Shown here: positions 11,344 to 22,584 of the stretch, piece after piece | How the letters are laid out: the number at the start of each line of letters is the position of its first letter | Position numbering within the stretch: position 1 is the stretch's first letter | Assembly: GCA_028456385.1 (NCBI GenBank) | Contig: JALNQF010000012.1 | Coordinates: forward strand, 310,001 to 374,000 | Direction of reading: 5' to 3' | From: Ophiosphaerella korrae | Lineage: Eukaryota; Ascomycota; Dothideomycetes; Pleosporales; Phaeosphaeriaceae | Length of the DNA: 64,000 nucleotides | Notes under the pieces: generated by a model | Databases searched by the model: none | What the model saw: the letters and a program-made list of their open reading frames with translations, nothing else | Told to the model about the DNA's origin: nothing | Position numbers and translations under genes: made by a program

Positions 11344-12219
11344 GATTAGGTGCAGATGGGGAAATCAAGGAGGTTTCTGCCTAGGAAGGAAGGTTGGTAG
11401 GATGTGTGGTGTCGGAGATAGTAGACTCGGAGATACTGAGGATCCATCATGTCCGAGAGCACAAAAATGCCACCTGCCAGGTCGACCAGAATAGGGATAA
11501 CAAGAGTAGAGAGGTTTTCTCTAATGACTCAGATAGAGCCTAGTCTGCTACTAAAAAGTCATGAAGTGTTTGTATTCGCTCCTTTTGGGGGCAGCCCTAG
11601 GGTGTACTGTGCCTTCGCATGGTGGAGTGCATTCCTATCAAAGTTTGGTGAATCAGAGCATAACACCCTGTGTGATCTAGAGCCGTAATTCGTCAAACTC
11701 TGACAGAGATGCGCTCCACCATGCGAAGGCACTCTTCGGCCGCGTGACGGGCCAACCGAGCTGCCAAGGTGACGTCATAGCCACGGCAACGCTATTGAGA
11801 CACCTTCAACCCAAGTATAAGTAGAAACACTCGAGCCATGGGAGAATGCGTGCACGAAGGTGACTTCTGCCATCATTGTTTGACAGTTAGACTAATGGCT
11901 TTGCAGTCGCTCGTTCAGTGGGCTGATTTGGTACCGGCAGCTGGCCTTGATACCGCCCCCAGGCTAATGCGACAGTGGATCTTGACGCAACAGCCTGCGA
12001 TCAGCCCTGGCCGAAAGGTCTAGGCCTCGGCGATGCCCTTTTGCCATCACTTCCAGCTCGTTTTGTTGACGTGATGAACTGACTGGGCCAAGCGTCAGGC
12101 ACGTTTGAGTTGGAGGTTGAAAATGCGAGTCTGACGTCATATTCAGACTCTGCTCTTGTAACGGGTGTACGCTGCCACTGCGTGCTCTCTCTTGGTCGCC
12201 ATCTCTCAGCACCTGCGCC
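11344..12219. other. Divergent intergenic region, 876 bp
   Basis: This is the shared upstream region of the Zn2Cys6 regulator and the histidine kinase. It contains the palindromic mini-transposon at 11607-11734, listed separately. I see no gene in the rest. Confidence 0.5.
11607..11734. mobile_element. Palindromic MITE-like element, probably a Tc1/mariner derivative
   Basis: Two 45-nt arms (11609-11653 and 11688-11732) are inverted copies of each other. They match at 38 of 45 positions, and all seven differences are transitions. The arms start with GTGCCTTCGCATGGTGGAG and surround a 34-nt loop. The left end is preceded by CT and then by TA (11605-11606), the usual Tc1/mariner target. The outer ~20 bases resemble the right end of the transposase relic at 46.2 kb (CAGTGCCTTCGCACGG). 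There is no coding capacity. Confidence 0.7.
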
Positions 12220-15200
12220 ATGGAGAACCTGGACAGACTCAGCGCAACTGGGCTGCCCGTGTTCGACTTGAACTCGGAGTATTTAGATCGCAAGGACTGG
12301 TCCCAGTCACCCCTGGGCCCTCGTGCCAACTGGTCGTTAGCTTTGACATGTCTGGTTAATTCATGCCTCCTGCCCGTGCCCCACTGCGCCGCCATCTTCT
12401 GGGGTAGGGAATTCACTGCTATACATAATTTAGCTTGGGGGAAGGCGCGTGGTAGCTTGGATGGCCAAGGGTCCCAAGGTCAGGACAATTACGGTGGCGA
12501 GGCACTGGCGACCTTGACCACGGTGCTTCGTGGACGGACGGTCAAGGTAGGTAAGCATCGTCCAAGGCCAGCTTCATTTCCCTGTCCTGACTCTCGCTAG
12601 CTGCCCGCTTCTTCCTTGATGACCTCCCCGAAGATGATCGTGACGCCCATCTTCTCCTGAGCACCTTGCTTGACGGCGAAGGCAAGCGACAGGGTATTTT
12701 GGCCCAACTCCTCTCTAATAATTTTGTGCATCGAAATATGACTGTGAGTGGGTTGGATTTGATGACACAGGACCACAAGGGGAGACAAATCAAGGAGCAC
12801 CAGACCCAACAAACCAACAGTAAATCTCAAAGCGAACAAGTGGACTCAATGCAAACCCAGCTTTTTCAAAGATTTGCAGAGCTACTTCCTAATGGGCTCG
12901 CAATCCTCGACTCTGAAGCTGAAGCTATTTTTGTCAACGATGGCTTCTTCAAACTCACCACAAATAAAATCCAAAACGAGTTCCGTGCCTGGCCAGAGAG
13001 TATCCACTCAGAAGACTATGAGCGTGTTATGTCAGCCTACCGTGGGGCTTTTTCCAGTCGCACAGAACTCAGGTGCGAGTTTAGATGCGCTGCCTCAGCC
13101 TCGGGCGAGGAAGGCGAATGGCGATTATTTCTCTTGAGGCCGCTCAGCGATGATCCAGAAGCTGGATTCATCAGTGCTATTGTCGACATCACTGAAATTA
13201 AACAAGCCCAAATTACACAGGAACGAGCTGCCAACGAGGCGCAGGAACGAAAAGAACAACAAGAAAGATTTATTGACATGGTGTCACATGAAATTCGCAA
13301 TCCGCTAAGTGCTGTTCTTCACTTAGCAGAAGAAGTTCGCGACGTCGCGACAGAGATTGGCGCTACTCATCCTGACTCAAAGGAGCAAGTTGCTGACATT
13401 CTAGACGCAGCAGACACGATATTACTCTGCGTCTCTCATCAAAACACACTAGTCGATGACATCCTCTCGTTTTCCAAGCTTGATTCCATGATGCTTTCAC
13501 TTGTGCCCCGTGGTAGGACCAGCCATTTAACCTTCATACTTCTCGCTAACTCCAAATAGAAATGCAACCCAAATGGGAATTCTCACAAGCACTCAGAGTG
13601 TTCCAGTCTGAATTTAAAGCCAAAAATATCAAGTTTCACTATGCCATGGATGTTTCCTATGACGAATATAAGGTTGAACATGTAATTGCCGATGTCAATA
13701 GGATGAAGCAAGGTAGAGAGAAAGATAATCCGTTCGAAGCAACGTTGTGCTGACAACTCTAGTTTTGGTGAATCTGATCACTAATGCCATCAAGTTCACG
13801 GCGAAGAAAAAGGGGGAAAGGAAGATCACGGTCTCAATGGGTGCCTCTTCTGAGCGTCCAACCTCGTACCCGCCGAATGTGATTTTCTTCAATGACGAGC
13901 CCGATGCTTTTCATATCAACTCAACAATGAGTTCCGAATGGGGAAGCAGTCCGCAATTGTACCTCATGGTGGCTGTCAAGGACACAGGCATTGGCATCAA
14001 CCGGGAGGGCCAAGCGAAATTATTCGAGCGTTTCCGGTATTTAGTGCATTGTATGTTCAATGTTTTTGTGCTGATAAATTTACAGACAGGCAACGCCTAA
14101 AACTCAGGAGAGCTATGGAGGCTCAGGACTTGGCCTTTTTATATCTCGGAAATGTAAGTAGTCAGTTTTGCATTGGCTGTGCCTAACTAATTTATCCCCT
14201 AGTATGCCAGCTACACGGTGGCGATATTGGTGTTAGCTCTAAAGAGGGGGAAGGCTCTACATTCGGGTTTTTCTTCAAGGTTCGTCGGTCTGACGGCTCT
14301 AGTGAACACGGAAGGCCTCCATTTTCATCACGAAGTAATTCCGAGGCTTCGAGTACCCGCGAGCGCGTATCTCAGTCACGTCCAGGGTATAACCGCGCGA
14401 ATTCCAACCTAACACAAATTAAAGAAAGGCAAAATGAGCGCCCAGAGGTGAAAACTCTAACCAGTCATTATGGTGTAGACACCGATGAAACCAGTAATTC
14501 CTTGAGCAACCCGCCTACTGAATATATAGCCGAATCTCACCCGATGACAACAAGGGACGTAAAATACGAAGAAACAGCAGAGATAGCCAAAAATGTTCCA
14601 CGTGAGCTATCCGCTCTCGATGCAGCCATGAAAGATGAGTTACCCAATCTCCGACGTGGCGAAACACAACGACAGGAAGTCATTGCACACAATATCTCAC
14701 AGTCACAGAGTAATGATCATGTTGATGACAAATTGACACTTCTTCTTGTGGAAGATAACCTCATCAATCAAAAGGTCCTACGCCGCCAACTCCAGTCACG
14801 CGGATTTGAAGTCTTTACTGCCAACAACGGCCAGGAAGCTATTGACGCAGTGGCTGAACGAGGTCAGATCTCTGTTGATGGTCCAAATGACCGCAATTTC
14901 TTCGACATAATTCTCATGGACCAAGAAATGCCTATCAAGGACGGAAATACTGCGACTCGGGAGATTCGTCAGTTGCAAAATGAGGGTAAGGCAGGATACA
15001 GCAACATCTTAGGTGTTTCAGCAAATGTACGCGAACCGCAAACACGAAGCATGCGAGAAGCTGGAATGGACGATGTCATATCGAAACCGTTCAAGGTAGA
15101 AGACTTAATCACTCGGATAAAAGGACTTCTTAAAGCTAGTCGAGCTAAAGATAAAGGGAATGCGGAAGTGCCTATGAAGGACGCTGGGGAGAACAAGGAG

Positions 15201-15479
15201 ACGAAGGCATCCAAAAATCTGCCTATGAGGAGTAGGCCCGAAGAAGGGGGGAAAGAGTTGGGTGGGAGGGCATATATTGAATTGGGAGGCAAAGAACAAG
15301 AAGATCTTGGCAGGCGTGTAGGATATAGAGCGGAGAAACCTGAGGGAGATGGAGAAACTAGAGGCATGGGAGAATTAGGAAGGACAGTAGGTATCGGATC
15401 GGGATCGGACGAGCAAGAGTGTGGGAAATCTGGGCGAGAAGGAGATGCTAGAGGGGGTGAGAGGCCAAGGATGAGGTAG
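12220..15479 (+). CDS. Hybrid histidine kinase (PAS-HisKA-HATPase-REC), soluble
   Basis: Six exons, 12220-12550, 12601-13512, 13560-13712, 13763-14036, 14086-14153 and 14203-15479, encode 1004 aa. A PAS-like region covers about residues 200-320. The H-box SHEIRNPLS carries His340. The N-box NLITNAIKF, the G1 box KDTGIGI, the F-box ERFRQ and the G2 box SGLGLFIS follow. The receiver domain starts near 757 (LLLVEDN) with phospho-acceptor Asp819 in LMDQEMP and a conserved SKPFK lysine. About 120 further residues are rich in Gly, Glu and Arg. No membrane helix is seen, so the sensor should be cytosolic. It would pass phosphate to a histidine phosphotransfer protein. I cannot assign its fungal kinase group. 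Confidence 0.93.
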
Positions 15480-16311
15480 TTACAAAACGCTGTGGGAAAG
15501 CAGGCAGGAACGCACCGTTATCCAAAGACCCAAAGATGGCATTTTAAGGTGTTCTGGATGTGCCTTTCGACGAGTGGACAACAAGATAAGACGGTGAATT
15601 CCTGGACTGGATTTGCAGGGCTCATTTGAAAGAGCCACTTCATCTAACATGGTTTACAAACAGTCCCTTGAATCTCAGCAATAGCTTAGTAGAATGATCC
15701 AAAAATCTTGTGTAAACCTCATAAACGTTACTGAAGACTAACTCTTAAGTTTAAAAAGAATATATTAAGTTATTCTTAAGATAAAGTAGGATAATCAATG
15801 AAGATAGAAAATTAGGGACCAAAATATTATATCTAAGGAACGATAGAACCTATAAAGCTAAGAATTCTAGGATAGACTTAGAATAAGTATAAGAAGCTAT
15901 ATATAATTTTTTTGGAGTATTTTACAGAGCTATAGTCGAGATTCAAGAGGCTGTTTTTGATGTGTTTTGGGGCCCGGCGCTCGCTTGTAAATCACGTTAT
16001 AAATTCTTCATCAACACGATACCCCTGTAAATGTAGACTAGCGCTACAATTGAGTTTAGAATAATGCTCCATACAGGTATCTCGATAACGGTAACGGGGC
16101 GAGTACTTGGTGCAAATCAACTGACCTGGAATTCCCCATTCAGTTAGCGCGTTGCATCACCCATTTTGAACTAAACCTTGGAAACAGCGTGCGCAAGTCA
16201 ATCTTGACAAACGTGACCATATCACACGACGACACAAATTTGAGAATCTCCTACGATATTCTTCTACCTTACCCTCGGTCACCAAACCGACACGAAATGT
16301 AGAAAAAGTCA
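15480..16311. other. AT-rich intergenic stretch, start of the gene-poor island
   Basis: Positions about 15690-15930 are strongly TA-rich with many TTAAG, CTTAG and ATAT words and no open frames, as expected for RIP-affected or decayed repeat DNA. No gene is seen. Confidence 0.5.
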
Positions 16312-17042
16312 ATGGCAACTTTCCATCCATTTCCCCGTCTCCCCCTTGAAATTCGTGAGAATCGGCAGTCATTGAAAGCCGAGATCTTAAAGTTAGGCAA
16401 TTTCGCGCTCGCACCGAATACTGGCCACTCACTGGATACTGGTCGGCGGCCCTCGCCCCCGCGATTACCGGAGTCTGTCGAGAATCCCGTAAATATTGCA
16501 GCTAATAGAAAGCTTTCATCGTGGACCAGTCTCCCCGCTATATCTGGGCAAACTTTGAAAATGTTTTTATTCAGATGAACGGTGCGCTGATGAGCCAGCT
16601 GGCAGAAGGATACGGCCTACCTAGTGAATAGAAGGAAATTAGGTGTGTATGGATTGAGTTGATGACTAAATACGGGGAGGGGTCGGAATTCTTCTACCAC
16701 GACTACAGCCACAAAATCCGCAATTTTGCTACATTAGAGAGTTTTGATATATTATTAAAAATTGGGTTATATGCCTGGGGGAACTTTATCAAAGAGAGGT
16801 ATCGGAGAGTCTGTCCAAGGAGCAATGTCCGCATTATTGACGCGAAGACGGGAGAGTGGATTGATGCAAAGACAGATGGGCCGTACCAGGACTACTTTGG
16901 TACTAGTTAATGAAAGACCAGAGATTATGTTCGCGTGATTGATTACGATCTTCTTGAGTACGGGGAGGTGGAGGATGAGGAAAGGTATGAGGCGATGATG
17001 AAAATGAAGGCACCCCTGCCACGAATTAATTTGGATTATTGA
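16312..17042 (+). pseudogene. Broken 2EXR-domain gene
   Basis: The frame opens with FHPFPRLPLEIR, the usual beginning of 2EXR proteins. It continues in a second frame with PAITGVCRESRKYC and later PRYIWANFENVF, all typical of that family. In-frame stops occur after KYC and after GLPSE, and another near 16908-16910. The match resumes after a frame change as RDYVRVIDYDLLEYG and ends at TGA 17040-17042. At least two frame changes and three stops make it non-functional. The family has no established function and is expanded in many ascomycetes. Exact ends are approximate. Confidence 0.65.
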
Positions 17043-18176
17043 CTTGTCATGATACCTTGACTAGAATATTAGAAAAGGGTTAATGGAAAATTTAGCCAGC
17101 TTTGATAAAACAAACCGCTTCCATTTCATGATGCGTGCTAGTTACTTTCTTTCGCTATAAGTCGGTCAAAACTGACCCTCCAAGCCTTCTTGATTTGGTT
17201 AACGCTGTATCACCTAATTCTTAGTAAATTAACGTCCCTATTATAAATAACTTAGCCTCTAATCAGCTTTTCACCAGCGCACCTTAGCATGCTTAAGTGC
17301 CGCTCACCCTCAATAATTTAACCTAACTAGCTTCTTGCCGATCCCTCTAGGTCTAGAAAGTTTAAGCCGCCTCTCTAGCGATAGTGCGATACTTCGGCTA
17401 ATAGCCTATATTTAGGCCGCGGGCTAGGGAAGGGATAGAGAGACTAGCTTTAGGAAGTAGTAGACAACACGCACTTACTCGCGCTTTAACCTTATTATTC
17501 TCTATACCTAGCTTTACTATCTTATATATACTAGATATTAGAAAGGAATTTATTCAATGTATAAAAGAGAAATTAGGTGCTAATCTACTACCTTCTATAA
17601 ATAGAGAATAGAAGCTAAAGAACGAGGGTACAAATCTCACCTTCCTAGAATGGATGCATGAGGCTTGAAGGGACGGATATAATTGGCCAATGTCACCTGT
17701 TCACTACTGCTTCACTAATGCATTTCCTAGTCGGTTTGTATCACTAGAGGATAATAACACCTCGCTTTCGTCGCTTTTGTTTTCTTCTTCATGCGGCTTA
17801 TACTCGTATTTACCCTAATCATCGCCTTTCCGTGTATATCACTAGGGAATGTAAACATCTCGCTTTCGTCGCTTTTATTTTCTTCTTCAAGCGGCTTATG
17901 CTCGTATTTACCCAGTCATCGCCTTTCCGTGAATATCAATGGTCATTTCTATGCGCTTTCCCCGCATCTATAGTCCCTGTTAGGTAACCACGGCACGCAT
18001 GATGCCGAACCGAATTCGAAATAAGTAGGCAGCACCAGTGTGAGGGGCGAAGAACATAAAGAGAGCGCCATGGGAGCAGTAAATGGGGACTTCTAGACCT
18101 CGATCACATTCATAACTGATTACACCTCCAAATAACTTAATTCTAGATCGCTCCGAAACCAAGCCTACAAAGCAAA
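17043..18176. other. TA-rich gene-poor DNA upstream of the secreted-protein gene
   Basis: Positions 17140-17640 are dense in CTA, TAG and TTA words with few usable frames, resembling a RIP-damaged repeat. A tandem duplication at 17739-17931 is listed separately. The last ~240 bp are the probable promoter of the small secreted protein gene. Confidence 0.5.
17739..17931. repeat. Tandem duplication of a ~97-bp unit, two copies
   Basis: Copy 1 (17739-17834) and copy 2 (17837-17931) both begin TATCACTAG and end GCCTTTCCGTG. Most differences between them are A/G or C/T transitions. The unit contains CTCGCTTTCGTCGCTTTT and TATTTTCTTCTTC-like blocks. No coding sense is apparent. Confidence 0.85.
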
Positions 18177-18569
18177 ATGAAACTCTTCAGCGCCCTCTTT
18201 ATCGCACCACTCCTCGCAAGTGCAACCATAATTAAGCCGTCCACCACCACAAACTGTGGGAACAACATCGGAGATATCTCAGCCTGCGGCTGCACTAACA
18301 TGCGGAATTACAACGTCCAGGTGAAGCAACCGCCTCTCACAATCCTACTCACAACCTTCATATATCTACGAACCGAACTAACAGTTACCCATGTGTTTTA
18401 GTCCGCTCGCGTCGACTTCCAGAGAGCCACTGCCCGTTTCTTTGAGAAAGTTGATTGCGTCAATCCCAGGATTTCGGTGGCGAGTGATCAATGCTTTAGG
18501 AACTCGAATTGGCCACGACTTTATAGCGTGTTGATTTGTGGCGGAACTTGTAGTAATGCGTGCCCGTAA
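18177..18569 (+). CDS. Small secreted cysteine-rich protein, effector-like
   Basis: Exons 18177-18320 and 18402-18569 give 103 aa. The 81-nt intron (GTGAAG...TTTTAG) contains an in-frame stop and must be removed. A short hydrophobic N-terminus (MKLFSALFIAPLLASA) is a good signal peptide, with cleavage expected near residue 16. The mature ~87 residues carry eight cysteines (27, 37, 39, 67, 79, 94, 98, 102), an even number that could form four disulphides. I do not recognise the family. Size, secretion and Cys content fit either a host-interacting effector or an antimicrobial-type protein; both are inference. It sits alone in a TA-rich, repeat-bearing island, and an inverted repeat follows within 40 bp. 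Confidence 0.75.
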
Positions 18570-18599
18570 AGAGCTGAAATATCTATTTTGTTGACATAC

Positions 18600-18682
18600 A
18601 TGCTTTATGGGTACTACGTGAGTATTAAGTTCGTGAGTGTTACACTAACATAAACAAGGCATCGTGAGTACTCATAAAGCAT
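18600..18682. repeat. Imperfect inverted repeat, ~20-bp arms
   Basis: The left arm ATGCTTTATGGGTACTACG (18600-18618) pairs with the right arm CGTGAGTACTCATAAAGCAT (18663-18682), with one C/T difference and one extra base. The loop is about 44 nt. It lies 31 bp past the stop of the small secreted protein gene. It could be a decayed MITE or a 3' hairpin. Confidence 0.6.
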
Positions 18683-21402
18683 ATGTTTATTAAGCGAGCT
18701 AGGGTTCGAGTAATGTGTCTAATTAGCTAGTTAGCAGGCGGTAGACGGGCATGTTAACTTTGCCCGTTCATAGTGGAGGAGTAGAGCATCCATCCAAACA
18801 AGGGATTACGCAACAGAAGCATAACTACCCTCAGCGTACAATGTTGCTGGCGTAAAAGGTTGAAGAAAGATACGTGTTTTGCTTAGCAAATCCTAATCTG
18901 ACTTATTAAGAACGTTATCTTCCAGTTCGGTGTCGTGGATTTGCGCCTTCTTCTTTTTAGCACTGGTGAAAACTTTATACTGTGAGGACTATTGTGTAAC
19001 TAAGATTAACTCCAACTAGTAGAGATATATAGTAGCCTAAAGAACTATATTATATTGTAAATAACTAGTAGTTATATCTTATACCTTAGATTATATAACT
19101 GAACTTCAATTTCTATCTCGTTTATTAACTAGCGGAATGTAGTACCTAATACTACACGTAGTCTATTAGGATGGCACTTTTTGCGTCTTTCTGATCTTTG
19201 CAAAGTACTTGGAAGTACCGCCGAGTAGCAATTCGACGAGTAAAAGTAAGATGTGGTTACTAACAAGAGGCCGAGCTCCACCATAAAAATAGCTATGTAT
19301 ACCAAATTAGTGGGTTTTGACGCGATCAAAAACGCTAACGTAAATACTGCCCAAACTGCATTGTCGTCAGATATTGTTCATTGCACATCTGAACTTAAAA
19401 ATCATGAAAAACCCCGAGGCAGTATTGAGTTGTTCGGTACCCTGTCCGTATGTCTCTACGATGCTAGTCGCTCAAAGAAACCAGTGATATAATTTCTACT
19501 TGACCTTTTGACCTGCCTCGCATCTTTGCCTTCACCCATAAACCCTCTATTGTATCACTCACAGCGACACTAATCAATTCAGGAAATATTCCTTTGTGCC
19601 GAGTTTCAGACCCTGCCTCGCCAATCTCTTCACTTGCAAATTCGAACTCAAAAAGGCTTAGCAGCGTAACTACGACCTGTGCATATATGTGTTGTTGCCA
19701 TATTCTTGCCAATACATTGGCGCCCGCCGGATCCAAAATGCATGAGAAGCCAAGACTTGGAAGCGGTCACTGCATCTTCCCACCGGTCTAAATTAAAGAC
19801 ATCGTGATCTAAATCCCATATTTCTGGATTTTGATATGACGCATGGCTACAAATTGCTATCGACGCCTATAAAAGTTAGGCATGTCAAATGTGGTGTTGT
19901 AAGAACACTTCACTCACGCCTTGGGGAAAGTGTGCATTAGAAATTGTCAGGCCAGCTAGGGGCGTAATGCGACGAGGAAGAGGCATCGTGAAGACTGGAT
20001 GCATATCCCTGGTAGGGTGGAAGGGGGAAAAGGTGTGATTTCTGGAAGGACGTAGCAAGGAGAATTCCAATATAGTACCACTATAATGAGGGACCTTACC
20101 CTATTAAGCGGATACTGCCAAGAAGAGAAGTGATTTGCAAAAGTTAGCAATTTCATTTTATAAGAGAATGAAACCGGGGTAGACAAGGCTGGAGTCACAG
20201 AAGTTAACCTTTTTGAAGACTTCCATTAAACCCTATGGTGCCTTTCATAGGAATGCGAGCATGGACTATAGACTAGAATTCTTGTTCTGGAGGGCGGTTT
20301 TCGTCATTACCGGTCTGTAGTGACCCCTGAAGTGTCGCATGGCTTGTGCCGTTGCTGTGGTGGGATTGGCGGCGCACTGAGCTTCATCTTCATCAGGGAT
20401 GACGAAGCACCAGGATATGGCGAGTAGGGGCTTTTAACCGCGTTTGGGAAGTTACCCCATCAGCCTCTCCTTGTCCCATTCTAGACACTTCCTGCAGGTC
20501 TCTCTATATTGGCCCATTGATTCCTGACTATCGCGTATGTAGTAATGATGATGTCGTATGTCTTCAATTCCTCACGCGATACCCACAAGATGCGGGAATC
20601 GATGTCCATGAGTAAATATAGGGTGAAGTAAATAAGTTGACTATGTCAAATGCCTGCCATATCGATAATTGGAGTTTCAGTACATCCTAGCAAACAACGT
20701 AAAGATCTCCGACCACCAGCGTTTGGCGCTCGGGTTAGCTCCCCTGCGCCATTGCTTCACTCACAAAAATACTCAACTCTTCTTCCCCAACACTCATCTT
20801 TCAGCCCTACTGCACACTTCCTAGAGACCAAGCTCACTAAATAAGGTAGTCTCTCTGAGTCAATCAAGCTCGTAAGTAATTTATCTTGTAGTCTCTACAT
20901 ATTTGCATTGACCTGCTATGGATTACTTGAACTACTTCTTAGCTAGAGTTGACAAACAGAGCACCATGTCGCAACAATTCGATCAAAACAATTAACACGT
21001 GCAAAATAATGGTTTCTAGAACTAGCAGACCCAACGAAATGCGTACGGGGCTCCTTCCAACAGATTCATCAGCATAAGGAACACTGCGCAAGGTGCCGGT
21101 CGATCGTACTACAGCACATCAGGCCTGCCTATAAGCCAGCTCGGCGGGTATCCAGTGCCTGTAGTCGACCCAAAAACGAATATTAACATGTCTAACACGC
21201 CAGATCATCTACATTACGGTTTTAATAACAACAATTTCCAAAAATCCTTGTATATCTGCTTTCCGATTTCAAATGCCAATCAGAATAACTAGTAAGTATA
21301 GGGAGTATACAGAAAATCTTATACTTAAAGATATTATAGCAGTAAAAGAATTTTACATAAATATTATATTAGCTCTATCTTAATTAGGAGTACTTAATGT
21401 AG

Positions 21403-21425
21403 GGCTGCGAGGCTGCGAGGCTGCG
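21403..21425. repeat. Short tandem GGCTGCGA repeat
   Basis: Nearly three copies of the 8-bp word GGCTGCGA stand at the edge of a TA-rich block. No function is evident. Confidence 0.6.
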
Positions 21426-21755
21426 CTCGTAGGCCTGTACGATATATACTGTTCTGCTCTCGTAATCAACGTTGTTGATTACTCTTCTACCTCTTTAGTT
21501 TGTTTGGCACAGTGGAGTAGGGTTACGTTCTAAAACGAGGAAAAAATTTGGTTAGGTTATTCTTGGGGTAGGTGTCTATCGCGAGTTATGCGTTATATAA
21601 ACACCCCCACTACTTCCCCCACTTTCTCCACATACGGCCAGCATCACTCCCGCAGCACATTGCCAACACATACCAAAGATAACAACCATTGCATAATAAC
21701 AATAGAATTCTTCCTTCAAGATCCCATTTATTTCTCAAACTACGGAACCGACAAC

Positions 21756-22584
21756 ATGGCACAACCATTTCAGGATAAAGTTGTTCTTGTAACCGGAGGC
21801 GCAAGTGGTATTGGGTACAACAATCTTGAGCCAGAATATCAAATGCATTCAAGGCGCTAACTCAAGAACCTATATCGACAGACGCGCAACCGCATTGAAA
21901 ATGGCATCATTAGGCGCAACACTATCCCTCTGCGACATCAATATATTTTCCCTGGAAACTGTAGCGTCGGAATGCACCACGCCCACATACACACACCAAG
22001 TCGACGTAGGCAACACATCCCAAGTAAAAGACTTCATCTCTGCCACAATGCAGAAATTTGGCCGAATCGACCATGTATTCAACTGCGCGGGCATCAACCC
22101 AACAAGCATACCACTACACGACACCTCGGACGAGTACTGGGACAAACTCGTCTCTACAAACCTCAAAGGCGTGTTTGTTGTGACGCGCGAAAGTACGAAA
22201 CATATGCAGTCCGGTGGTAGTATCGTCAATGTATCCAGCATTTCTGGGATCAGGGGCTCGGCTTTGCAGTCTGTTTACTGCACGACCAAATTCGGGCTGA
22301 TTGGCATGTCGAAGTCGCTGGCGCTGGAACTAGGGCCCAAAGGCATTAGAGTGAATTGTGTTGCGCCGGGGTATATTAATACGCCGACGAATGCGGGGAT
22401 AGTGAAGGGTGGTGAGTTTGTAGAGAGAATGAGGTCGGGAAATGCGTTGGAGCGGTTGGGCACGCCCGAGGAGGTGGCGGATGTGGTGGCGTTCTTGTTC
22501 GGGGAGGAAAGTAGGTATGTTAATGGGGCGATTTTGGAGATTGACGGGGGATTGAAGATGAGTAGTACGACTAGTATGTTTTGA
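21756..22584 (+). CDS. Short-chain dehydrogenase/reductase (SDR)
   Basis: Exons 21756-21814 and 21882-22584 are joined by removing a 67-nt intron with a GCTAAC branch site, giving 253 aa, the usual classical SDR length. The cofactor motif TGGASGIG (residues 13-20) is split by the intron and is restored only by splicing. NCAGI corresponds to the NNAG motif. VNVSS supplies the catalytic Ser, and YCTTK the catalytic Tyr and Lys. The C-terminal part follows the GLKMSS pattern of the family. It should be a soluble NAD(P)-dependent oxidoreductase; the substrate is unknown. The gene borders the gene-poor island. Confidence 0.92.

Larger units (their letters stand above)
18570..21755. other. Gene-poor TA-rich region, 3.2 kb
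   Basis: Strongly TA-rich blocks lie near 18990-19130 and 21290-21400. An inverted repeat at 18600-18682 and a short GGCTGCGA tandem run at 21403-21425 are listed separately. Open frames such as 19464-19736 (minus) and 20650-20844 (plus) have no recognisable domain and are not called. The final ~150 bp lead into the short-chain dehydrogenase gene. Confidence 0.5.

Noticed and set aside
19464..19736. 90-codon minus frame reading GANVLARIWQQHIYA
   Set aside because: It looks slightly protein-like and might be a relic, but there is no ATG start, no flanking exons and no recognised family.
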